This document shows, in pieces, positions 1 to 4,957 of a stretch of 5,370 nt of DNA. Source of the stretch: Syntrophomonadaceae bacterium. GTDB lineage: Bacteria; Bacillota; Syntrophomonadia; Syntrophomonadales; Syntrophomonadaceae. Positions within the stretch are counted from its first letter, which is position 1. Every line of letters starts with the position of its first letter. Both the position numbers and the translations under genes were made by a program. The notes under the pieces are model-generated. The model was not told where the DNA came from. It worked only from the letters and a program-made list of their open reading frames with translations, and did no database searches. Where the stretch lies: NCBI GenBank assembly GCA_012522705.1, contig JAAYJY010000001.1, positions 1-5,370 of the forward strand. Reading direction: 5' to 3'.

Positions 1-73
1 CGACAGGTCATTATTATCACATGTCGATGAGAAGCCAGCCTCGGCCATAGGCCCGTGACAGGCATGGCCTTCA
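1..73. other. Upstream intergenic fragment with a small inverted repeat
   Basis: No gene can be assigned in this stretch. All three forward frames reach a stop by position 58, so it could carry the tail of an upstream gene, but nothing recognisable is encoded. A 6-base inverted repeat, GGCCAT (43-48) and ATGGCC (64-69), is separated by 15 bases. A weaker CGACA/TGTCG pair lies at 1-5 and 21-25. Neither is followed by a T-run, so neither looks like a terminator. Confidence 0.3.
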
Positions 74-91
74 GTGATTGGGGGACCTAAG

Positions 92-592
92 ATGAGTAAG
101 TATGAAGGCAAAGAAGAAAAGGGTCATGACCTGGGGAACAATTCTCCTGATTATTATGATGAGACCGGTCTGCTCAACTACCGGCGCATCATCCCCCAGT
201 TAATGATTTTAAATGCCAGGCTATGGATGAAGGTGGAGTTGGCTGACCGGGTCAAGATACAAGTGGCCGAGGCCATGTATAATGGCCGCCTGGAAACCAT
301 AGCGATCGAGGAGCAAGCATTGATCACAACCATAAAACGCCTGCGTTCCTACGTGCACATCCGCAATTGCCTGGGAGGGTTGACCGGACAGGACCGGGTT
401 GGGGAATTGGAGCGTTTGGTCGATCCGTCTGCCGAACCATCCGCACTCTTTCCCTTACTGGCGGATTTATTCAAGTCTGTCAAGGATGAGAACGAACTGC
501 TGGAGGAAGTGACCTGGGAGGGGGACCAATTGCGTTCCGACCCGCTGGCACTGGTCCTCTGGCTGGAGATCGCTGGAATAGATAAAGATTAA
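92..592 (+). CDS. Hypothetical helical soluble protein, 166 aa
   Basis: I do not recognise this protein. It is soluble, with no signal peptide or membrane segment. Residues 1-25 are charged and probably disordered, rich in Lys, Glu, Asp and Gly. Residues 28-166 look almost entirely alpha-helical: about 28-62, a Glu/Ile/Leu-rich stretch 65-92, then shorter helices around 103-110, 118-131 and 133-160. No catalytic or metal-binding motif is visible. ATG 92 is preferred because GGGGGA (80-85) sits six bases upstream. An in-frame GTG at 74 would add six residues but has no such site. The gene ends 24 bases before the -35 box of the noncoding RNA unit, and no terminator is visible in that gap. An adaptor or partner role would be a guess. 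Confidence 0.7.
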   Translation: MSKYEGKEEKGHDLGNNSPDYYDETGLLNYRRIIPQLMILNARLWMKVELADRVKIQVAEAMYNGRLETIAIEEQALITTIKRLRSYVHIRNCLGGLTGQDRVGELERLVDPSAEPSALFPLLADLFKSVKDENELLEEVTWEGDQLRSDPLALVLWLEIAGIDKD

Positions 593-615
593 GAAAATTC
601 TAACTTTCACAATCA

Positions 616-644
616 TTGACACTGCATGGCAGCGCGTTTATACT
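616..644 (+). promoter_or_regulatory. Near-consensus SigA promoter of the noncoding RNA unit
   Basis: A perfect -35 hexamer TTGACA (616-621) is followed by a 17-base spacer and a -10 hexamer TATACT (639-644), one base from consensus. The predicted start is about 651, which is exactly where the long closing helix of the downstream RNA begins. The promoter begins 24 bases after the stop of the 166-aa gene, so the RNA should be transcribed independently of it. This is the best promoter in the window and predicts strong constitutive transcription. Confidence 0.85.
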
Positions 645-650
645 ATCCTT

Positions 651-1031
651 AAGCTCCAAGGAACACCTAAGACAGAAACCAATCTGAGCCGAAAACAGAA
701 ACAGACAAATCGATCCAATAAGTATGGATACCAGGTAAAGAGATTTACTATATCCAAAGAAAAGTAAAAGAAATTGGTTTATATTGGAGAGACGAAACGG
801 AAATCAAGATTTACGGAAGTTCTGCAAAGAAGAGAAGTAAGCGAAGATGGAAGTAAAGTAGAGCCGGTGTAGACTAAGAGTAAGAGAAATTCCAAGGACG
901 AAGGTATAAAGAAAAGTGGAGAGATAGGAAACGAAGTAGAAGGCGAAGAGAGGAAGAAGTCGATAAAGGTTCGTTGGAGCTTTTCATTTGAGGGGTTTGC
1001 CGGGACAATGAAGACCGGCAAACCTCTTTTT
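651..1031 (+). ncRNA. Candidate noncoding RNA, ~380 nt, purine-rich, with pairing ends
   Basis: The unit runs from the predicted start of the 616-644 promoter to the T-run of the terminator at 992-1031. Bases 651-664 can pair with 969-982 (13 pairs, one G-G mismatch), closing the molecule as in many structured RNAs. Inside are an 8-bp helix (676-683 with 773-780) and a two-part hairpin (725-730 with 751-756; 734-739 with 744-749) capped by a GAGA tetraloop. A short hairpin, 820-823 with 828-831, has a GCAA loop. Bases 821-970 are 79% purine by my count (68 A and 50 G of 150), so little of that part can pair. No start codon with a plausible ribosome site opens a substantial frame. It lacks the RNase P RNA and tmRNA signatures I would expect, and I recognise no family. 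Transcription is well supported; function is unknown. Confidence 0.72.
992..1031 (+). terminator. Strong intrinsic terminator of the noncoding RNA
   Basis: GGTTTGCCGG (994-1003) pairs perfectly with CCGGCAAACC (1015-1024). The stem extends two more pairs (993 with 1025 as G-U, 992 with 1026). The loop is 11 bases (1004-1014) and a run of five T follows (1027-1031). The T-run is only on the plus-strand side, so the terminator acts on plus-strand transcripts. Confidence 0.92.
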
Positions 1032-1039
1032 GATATTCA

Positions 1040-1375
1040 GGCCAGTCTCGGCGGCGAAGGACATCGTTGCTCAGTCCAATCCGGTCACCGACGTACCGGG
1101 TGTGCGCATTGATCGCGAGTTGGGCTGGCGCCTCGCCCTTCGGTACCGATCCGTGGCCTGCTGAAAATTGGTACCCACAGCGGATCGCATCGTTATGCTG
1201 CCAAGCCCACTCGATCGGCGTACTGAAAACAGGCCTTAATCGCGGGCGCACCTCGCGCCTTGCTCTCCACTGCCGAACCGACGCCTGCTGAGAACCGGTT
1301 TCAGTAGCGAAGGGCATCGCTACGCAGCCAAGCCCGCTCCTGCTCAGGCGGGTATCAGCAGCCGAGGCCTTGGAA
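1040..1375 (+). repeat. Diverged tandem 127-bp repeat, about 2.6 copies, with conserved hairpins
   Basis: Three copies start with equivalent hairpins at 1051, 1177 and 1304, a period of 126-127 bases. Landmarks recur at the same phase: CATCG at 1062, 1188 and 1315; CCTGCTGA at 1157 and 1284; ATCGCG at 1112 and 1239. The third copy breaks off near 1375. Hairpin 1 has an 8-base loop in every copy, with stems GCGGCG/CGTTGC, ACAGCG/CGTTAT (one mismatch) and GTAGCG/CGCTAC. Hairpin 2 is clear in copy 1 (1081-1085 with 1095-1099) and copy 3 (1333-1337 with 1348-1352), weak in copy 2. Hairpin 3 occurs at 1122-1138 and 1245-1259. Hairpin 4 pairs 1142-1147 with 1170-1175, and in shorter form 1276-1279 with 1297-1300. 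G-U pairs form only in the plus strand, which favours a plus-strand RNA. The region is GC-rich (37 of 60 bases at 1051-1110), unlike the AT-rich DNA on its left. No protein gene is credible here. It may be a dispersed genomic repeat family or a leader of the next gene. Confidence 0.68.
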
Positions 1376-1457
1376 CAGGTTTTCTGTTATTATCAGGGAG
1401 GCAGATCGAATATATCAGGAAGGGATCTACCGCCAGAATTATAAAAGGAGAAAACCT

Positions 1458-1820
1458 ATGACCAAACCATCTTTCGACCAATTTGCCGATATGCTGGATG
1501 ATGCCGTGGACAGCATTCCGGACCGCTTCCTGGGAGAATTGACCGGCGGATTCAATCTGCGCAAGGGAAAAAAGCAAGAGACTGACTACTACATAATGGG
1601 GGAATACGTCGAGGACCCGATCCTGGGATGCTTCATCGTTTTTTATTATGGATCGTTTGTTGAGCTTCTGCGGGGTGAACCGTTAGCTGCCTGGGAGGCG
1701 GAGATCATCGATACCGTGCTCCACGAGATGCAGCACCACCTGGAATCATTGGCGGGCCGGGAGGATCTGGCCCGACAGGAGATGGAGGAACTGGCTCGGG
1801 CCTTACGTGCCGAACGGTGA
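1458..1820 (+). CDS. Metallopeptidase family protein (HExxH), 120 aa
   Basis: This is a small cytoplasmic zincin-like protein of the type annotated as metallopeptidase family protein (DUF1025/Zincin_1-like) in Clostridia. Residues 89-96 read HEMQHHLE, giving the HExxH zinc motif with His89, Glu90 and His93, plus Glu96 as a possible third ligand. The upstream segment MGEY (47-50) followed by LG (56-57) and YYGSF (63-67) is the other block I associate with this family. The length of 120 residues is usual. There is no signal peptide. The C-terminal tail (98-120) is a charged helix. ATG 1458 has an excellent ribosome site, AAAAGGAG (1443-1450), seven bases upstream. The substrate is unknown and peptidase activity has not, to my knowledge, been shown for most relatives. 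It stands alone, preceded by the tandem repeats, and no terminator is evident after it. Confidence 0.87.
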   Translation: MTKPSFDQFADMLDDAVDSIPDRFLGELTGGFNLRKGKKQETDYYIMGEYVEDPILGCFIVFYYGSFVELLRGEPLAAWEAEIIDTVLHEMQHHLESLAGREDLARQEMEELARALRAER

Positions 1821-1938
1821 ATCGGAATCCGTTCAACCCTAATCCATGAGAATCCTTCTTCGTTGGTGGTTGCAAAAGTTACTCACTTCTTGTTTTTGGG
1901 GAATCTTTCTTTTGTGTTCTCTCAGTTTGGAAACCTAT

Positions 1939-1981
1939 GTCGGACCGGCCAGTCCATCCTGATTTAGGGATGGGTTCCGAC
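1939..1981. repeat. Two-part inverted repeat in the intergenic region
   Basis: GTCGGA (1939-1944) pairs with TCCGAC (1976-1981), and nested within it CCATCC (1954-1959) pairs with GGATGG (1968-1973) around an 8-base loop. The two stems are separated by an unequal internal loop of 9 and 2 bases. There is no T-run on either side, so it is unlikely to be a terminator. It could be a DNA-binding site, a processed RNA element or a small dispersed repeat. Confidence 0.5.
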
Positions 1982-2073
1982 CGCTGCTCCCAGATCCAAG
2001 CGGACAGTTCTACGGCGATGCTGCTCATATAGAACCGGAGGGAGATGGTTCGCCCCTACTACTACCCCTGTAT

Positions 2074-2102
2074 TTGCCATATAGATTATAATAAAAATAA
2101 AT
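2074..2102 (+). promoter_or_regulatory. Possible promoter region of the DUF4153-type gene
   Basis: A perfect TATAAT lies at 2087-2092, but the bases 16-18 upstream do not resemble a -35 box. Alternatively TTGCCA (2074-2079) could serve as -35 with a weak AT-rich -10 around 2097-2102. Either choice puts the start at about 2099-2110, upstream of the ATG at 2160 and at or close to the ATG at 2109, which supports the shorter gene model. The exact boxes are uncertain. Confidence 0.35.
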
Positions 2103-2159
2103 CTAATAATGCGGCGGGCGGTCACTGTTGCGTGGTCCGCAGGTCAGAAGGTGGGGAAG

Positions 2160-4016
2160 ATGAACAGTTTTGTCCGATCAGTTTCCCAGGTGTTGAAGGG
2201 TGCGGCTCAGGCGTTCCAGACTTTTCCGGCCGCCATCGGGTGCGCGCTGGCCTTTGCCATCGTTACCATGGTCAGGATACAAATGGATTGGCCCCAGCAG
2301 GAGTCGTACAATTTCCTGCTTAATTGTCTGCACTGGGCTCTGGCGCTGGGCGCGGTATTCAGCCTGGCCGCCATAACCTATGCCCAGAGCCGCTATGCAA
2401 CCGCCCGGGCCTTCCTCTATGCCAACCTGTCTGGGGCAGCTGCGGCGGTGGTGGCTTTCCTGCTGCTCTACCAGTTCAGCGGTCTTGACCCCAGTGTGAC
2501 CGGAACCCGTTTCGTAGTGGTCTCCGCTCTGGCGGCAGCGCGGATGATGGCAGCCATAACTGTAAGCTTTCTGGCTTTTATTTATTTTGCCGGCTATCCC
2601 CGGGAAGTGTCGGACTTCGCCCGATCCTTCTTCATGACCCACAAAGCCTTTTTCATAGCGCTCCTGTACGGCTCGGTGCTGATGTCTGGTACCTCCGGAG
2701 TGGCGGGCGCTATTCAGGCTCTTCTCTGGGAGGGGATGAGTGAGAAGGTCTACATGTACCTGGCCACCCTGACCGGATTCCTGGCCTTCACCATCTTCGT
2801 CGGTTATTTCCCCGACTTCCGTCCCGGGGCTGATGATGAGCGCCGCGAGGTGGCTCAGTCCCAACCCCGTTTCGTCGAGGTCCTGCTGGAGTACATCCTG
2901 GTGCCGGTAATGCTGGCCTTGACCGCCGTGCTGCTGCTTTGGGCCGGCCGCACCATCCTTGGCGGTATGAATGTCTCCTTTTTCCAGCTGTCCAGCATCG
3001 CCACCTCCTACACGGTGGGAGGCATCTGGCTATATATTCTGGTGACCCACAACCAGAGCAGCCTGACTAAGTTGTACCGCCGTGTTTATCCCATCGCGGC
3101 CTTGATCATCCTGGTATTCGAAGCCTGGGCCCTGGTGCTGCAGCTGGAGAAATTCGGTTTGAAAGCGGCGGAATACTCCTTCGCCATAGTATGGGTCGTG
3201 GCTCTGGTATCAGCCCTGCTGCTGATGTTTATCAAGGAAAAGGCCTATCCAGCCATCGTGGCTATGATTTGCGCCATGGCCATCATCACGGTATTGCCAG
3301 TGGTGGGGGTGCATGTGCTGCCGGTCAATGCCCAGGTGAACCGGCTGGAGAAAACTTTGGTGAGTCAGGGGATGCTGCAGGGCGGCCAGATCAATCCCGC
3401 TCCCGCTCCGCCGGAGCAATCGGTACGCGAGGTCATCACCGATGCGGTCAGCTATATAGCCAGTGCCCAGAATGCCCAATTGCCCGCTTGGTTTGATAAA
3501 GATTACAACCAGCCGGATGTATTCAAGAATAGGTTTGGTTTCGAGATGACCTGGCCCCAGCCAGAGCCTATCAAAGGACAACAGGGATATTTAAGCACTA
3601 ACTTGTCGCTGCCCTCGCAGGGTATCGACATCAGCGGCTACCGCTGGGTGTTGATCGTGGGACCGTCCACCGACAAGGGCCAGGGTTCGGCTACGGTCCA
3701 GGGAGACCGGGGCGTGTACCGGGTAGACTGGAATTTTGAGCCTCCCAACAACCCCCCCCTGGTGCGGGTGAGCCTGGATGACCGGGTGATTCTGGAGCAA
3801 GACCTCAACAGTTACATCGACCGGATCATGGCCAAATACCCGCTGTCCGAAAGGCCGCAGCAGGCTGCCACCGTCGAGGACATGAGCCTGAAAATGGATT
3901 CCCCGGAGGTTGAGCTGTTGTTGTTGTTCAGCTATGTCGATATCAGCATCGACGTCCGCAGCGATATTCACAACTACTGGTTCAGCTTAAGCGCCGTATA
4001 CATGAACGAGAAGTAG
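2160..4016 (+). CDS. DUF4153-type polytopic membrane protein, 618 aa
   Basis: This is a large integral membrane protein. About eleven hydrophobic segments are visible, near residues 23-40, 52-72, 87-106, 116-145, 163-183, 199-217, 242-266, 280-296, 310-327, 338-357 and 363-386. A roughly 230-residue hydrophilic C-terminal domain (388-618) follows. The central segment (238-310), with FVEVLLEYILVPVMLALTAV, and the overall layout match what I know of DUF4153 proteins in Bacillota, whose function is unknown. The C-terminal domain includes ISGYRWVLI (491-499) and several beta-like stretches, and may lie outside the cell. I chose ATG 2160 because AGGTGGGGA lies just upstream and MNSFVR starts a typical amphipathic lead-in. 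An in-frame ATG at 2109 has no ribosome site and lies next to the likely promoter. The gene converges on the XRE operon with only 17 bases between the stops and no clear terminator. Confidence 0.85.
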   Translation: MNSFVRSVSQVLKGAAQAFQTFPAAIGCALAFAIVTMVRIQMDWPQQESYNFLLNCLHWALALGAVFSLAAITYAQSRYATARAFLYANLSGAAAAVVAFLLLYQFSGLDPSVTGTRFVVVSALAAARMMAAITVSFLAFIYFAGYPREVSDFARSFFMTHKAFFIALLYGSVLMSGTSGVAGAIQALLWEGMSEKVYMYLATLTGFLAFTIFVGYFPDFRPGADDERREVAQSQPRFVEVLLEYILVPVMLALTAVLLLWAGRTILGGMNVSFFQLSSIATSYTVGGIWLYILVTHNQSSLTKLYRRVYPIAALIILVFEAWALVLQLEKFGLKAAEYSFAIVWVVALVSALLLMFIKEKAYPAIVAMICAMAIITVLPVVGVHVLPVNAQVNRLEKTLVSQGMLQGGQINPAPAPPEQSVREVITDAVSYIASAQNAQLPAWFDKDYNQPDVFKNRFGFEMTWPQPEPIKGQQGYLSTNLSLPSQGIDISGYRWVLIVGPSTDKGQGSATVQGDRGVYRVDWNFEPPNNPPLVRVSLDDRVILEQDLNSYIDRIMAKYPLSERPQQAATVEDMSLKMDSPEVELLLLFSYVDISIDVRSDIHNYWFSLSAVYMNEK

Positions 4017-4033
4017 AAGACCTCGCCTGAAGT

Positions 4034-4432
4034 CTATGATCTGGCGTTATAGTAGTGATAGTAAACCACATAGAGCAAGACGAGGATGCTCAATGCCACC
4101 CCCAGGAGATTGTAGGGATTAACCAATACTTGGGGACCCCATATCGAACCAAGAAGTACCACCAAGGCGCAGCCCAGAGCGAAGGTAACATAGGCTGCAT
4201 AGGCGGCCCGGCCGGCTACGAACCAGACCCGCTCGTCATACACATTCATGCCCTGTGCCTCCAGGCGCCGCATCCGGGCCTGCTTGAAGGACAGGGCTAC
4301 AAAGGCTCCGATCGCCCCCGCCATCAATCCCACTCCAAAAGAACCATCGGTGCTCACGGACTGCCACATGCCCAGGCCAAAGAGCAGGACCAGAGCGATA
4401 TAACTCCAGAAAAATCGGTTCTTATTCTTCAT
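4034..4432 (-). CDS. Four-helix membrane protein, DUF2178-like, 132 aa
   Basis: This is a small integral membrane protein with four hydrophobic segments at about residues 8-24, 31-50, 77-97 and 107-125. A basic stretch (50-57, KQARMRRL) and the loop motif YDERVWFVAGRAAY (65-78) lie between helices 2 and 3. That DER-containing loop followed by a helix resembles DUF2178 membrane proteins, which are often encoded beside XRE regulators. Their function is unknown. ATG 4432 is preferred because AGGAG in the end of the upstream gene lies eight bases before it. A GTG at 4441 that overlaps the upstream stop would add three residues but leaves no room for the ribosome site. The gene follows the XRE gene by five bases and should be co-transcribed and translationally coupled. 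It could be the partner or effector controlled by that repressor. Confidence 0.8.
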   Translation of the reverse strand: MKNKNRFFWSYIALVLLFGLGMWQSVSTDGSFGVGLMAGAIGAFVALSFKQARMRRLEAQGMNVYDERVWFVAGRAAYAAYVTFALGCALVVLLGSIWGPQVLVNPYNLLGVALSILVLLYVVYYHYYNARS

Positions 4433-4437
4433 GATGA

Positions 4438-4641
4438 TCACTCCTCTCCATCTTCAAAAATGAATACTGATTCGATCGGCAGCTTGAATACCCGGGCCAG
4501 ACTGTAGGCCAGGCCGATGGAGGGATTGTATTTCCCCTTCTCCAACGAGATGATAGTCTGGCGGGAGACATTGACCCGCGCGGCCAACTCCTCCTGGGTG
4601 ATGCCCTGCTGCTCCCGCAATTCACGCAACCGGTTTTCCAA
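4438..4641 (-). CDS. XRE-family transcriptional regulator, 67 aa (TTG start)
   Basis: This is a minimal Cro/CI-type helix-turn-helix DNA-binding protein of the short YozG-like class. Residues 3-12 (NRLRELREQQ) form helix 1. TQEELAARVNVSRQTI (15-30) covers helices 2 and 3, followed by the conserved LEKGKYNPS (33-41). The remainder, LAYSLARVFKLPIESVF, completes the five-helix fold. TTG at 4641 is chosen because minus-strand AGAGGTGA (4654-4647) lies five bases upstream, and relatives usually begin with a Met-(x)-Asn-Arg-(I/L)-Arg-Glu-Leu-like sequence. A GTG at 4650 overlaps that ribosome site. Starts further upstream run into the operator and promoter, with a TTG at 4713 lying inside the -35 box. 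It heads a two-gene operon with the DUF2178-like gene and probably represses its own promoter through the palindrome at 4665-4680. Confidence 0.92.
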   Translation of the reverse strand: MENRLRELREQQGITQEELAARVNVSRQTIISLEKGKYNPSIGLAYSLARVFKLPIESVFIFEDGEE

Positions 4642-4664
4642 TTCGCTCACCTCTCTTGTGAAGG

Positions 4665-4680
4665 GTAAAGTTAACTTTAC
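4665..4680. promoter_or_regulatory. Perfect 16-bp palindromic operator at the XRE start site
   Basis: GTAAAGTTAACTTTAC is a perfect 16-base palindrome. It begins four bases after the -10 box of the minus-strand promoter and covers the predicted transcription start near 4678, so a bound repressor would block initiation. One half-site, ACTTTACA (4675-4682), recurs at 4719-4726 just upstream of the -35 box, 44 bases or about four helical turns away. The likely ligand is the adjacent XRE protein, acting as an autorepressor. Confidence 0.75.
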
Positions 4681-4684
4681 ACAA

Positions 4685-4713
4685 ATGATAGTTGCTGGAC
4701 AGATATATGTCAA
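4685..4713 (-). promoter_or_regulatory. Near-consensus promoter of the XRE-DUF2178 operon
   Basis: On the minus strand a perfect TTGACA (4713-4708) is followed by a 17-base spacer and TATCAT (4690-4685). The predicted start near 4678 leaves a leader of about 37 bases before the TTG start codon. A promoter this close to consensus fits a system held off by a repressor at the overlapping palindrome. Confidence 0.82.
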
Positions 4714-4943
4714 GCGGACTTTACATATTATCGATCGGAAATTTATTTAAATCCGAACCCCATGATTTCTTTAGCTTAAGATAAATCTTGCGGGCGAGAG
4801 GTTGGATTGAGTGCGACTGATATAGAATCCCCCTGATGATGATTGCATTTCGGCAAGTTGCACGAAAATTCGATGTGGGGTTGCTGGATACCGGGCAGGA
4901 AAAGTCGTCTTCCATAACGAATAAATATTTTAGTTAGTTTTCT
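4714..4943. other. Divergent intergenic region between XRE operon and dehydrogenase
   Basis: No gene is supported here. Besides the half-site at 4719-4726 and the dyads at 4848-4872, there is a 16-base near-palindrome, TTTAGCTTAAGATAAA (4770-4785), with one mismatched pair. A minus-strand frame at 4721-4915 ends between the XRE promoter and its outlying half-site, has no family features, and is not called. Confidence 0.5.
4848..4872. promoter_or_regulatory. Overlapping TTTCG/CGAAA dyads upstream of the dehydrogenase
   Basis: TTTCG (4848-4852) and CGAAA (4863-4867) form an inverted repeat around a nearly symmetrical centre. The second arm is shared with a smaller dyad, CGAA-AA-TTCG (4863-4872). 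The sites lie about 90-110 bases before the dehydrogenase start, between the divergent genes. They could be operator sites, but no -35/-10 pair for the dehydrogenase can be named with confidence. Confidence 0.3.
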
Positions 4944-4952
4944 GAAAGGTGA
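4944..4952 (+). promoter_or_regulatory. Ribosome binding site that sets the dehydrogenase TTG start
   Basis: GAAAGGTGA is a strong match to the anti-Shine-Dalgarno sequence and lies five bases before TTG 4958. It fixes the intended start of the dehydrogenase reading frame upstream of the TAA at 4973, showing that the stop lies inside the gene and not in its leader. Confidence 0.8.
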
Positions 4953-4957
4953 TTAAG

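Larger units (their letters stand above)
1821..2159 (+). other. Intergenic region, 339 bases, no gene
   Basis: I see no credible coding sequence here. The left part (about 1840-1935) is T-rich but has no stem followed by a T-run, so a terminator for the metallopeptidase gene is not visible. The middle contains the dyad at 1939-1981 described separately. The right part becomes AT-rich around 2080-2110 with TATAAT-like sequence, consistent with a promoter for the membrane-protein gene. A forward frame running through 2045-2323 overlaps that gene in another phase and looks spurious. Confidence 0.6.

Noticed and set aside
666..727. CCTAAG (666-671) and TATGG (723-727), the two halves of the 11-nt GNRA tetraloop receptor
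   Set aside because: The flanking bases do not form the helices needed on either side, and the GG of TATGG is better used in the 725-756 hairpin. Probably coincidence, though the RNA does have GNRA loops.
656..900. Multiple ANGGA and GGA motifs, suggesting a CsrA-sequestering RNA
   Set aside because: About six ANGGA and eleven GGA words occur, but with roughly 45% A and 29% G that is about the number expected by composition. They are also not placed in hairpin loops as in CsrB-type RNAs.
651..1031. tmRNA or RNase P RNA
   Set aside because: The length is right, but there is no tRNA-like end with CCA, no tag-peptide frame, and no conserved RNase P core such as GAGGAAAGUCC.
722..1112. Open stretches within the purine-rich RNA (for example 722-856, 774-872, 873-1112) as small proteins
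   Set aside because: They lack an ATG, GTG or TTG start with a ribosome site, are Lys/Glu/Arg-rich because of purine bias, and the last runs straight through the terminator.
1067..1291. Plus-strand 74-aa frame inside the tandem repeats
   Set aside because: It spans a repeat boundary, and the copies are not kept in the same reading frame: 126/127-base spacing with indels. It has no credible ribosome site or protein motif.
779..1317. Minus-strand frames at 779-1021 and 874-1317
   Set aside because: They are low-complexity Ser/Leu/Phe products of the complementary pyrimidine-rich strand, or they run across the terminator and the repeats. No ribosome site or family feature is seen.
2109..2159. 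Longer start for the DUF4153-type protein
   Set aside because: ATG 2109 lies at or close to the probable transcription start and lacks a ribosome site, whereas ATG 2160 has a strong one.
2178..3971. Shadow frames opposite or within the membrane-protein gene (2178-2864, 3191-3496, 3210-3581, 3591-3971)
   Set aside because: All lie inside a convincing 618-codon membrane-protein gene and have His/Gln/Gly/Arg-rich compositions typical of antisense or shifted frames.
4017..4055. Bidirectional terminator between the convergent genes
   Set aside because: Only a 4-base CGCC/GGCG pairing is visible, overlapping the end of the minus-strand gene, with no T-run on either strand.
4721..4915. Minus-strand 64-aa frame upstream of the XRE gene
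   Set aside because: It ends between the XRE promoter and its outlying half-site, has no recognisable features, and occupies a divergent regulatory region.
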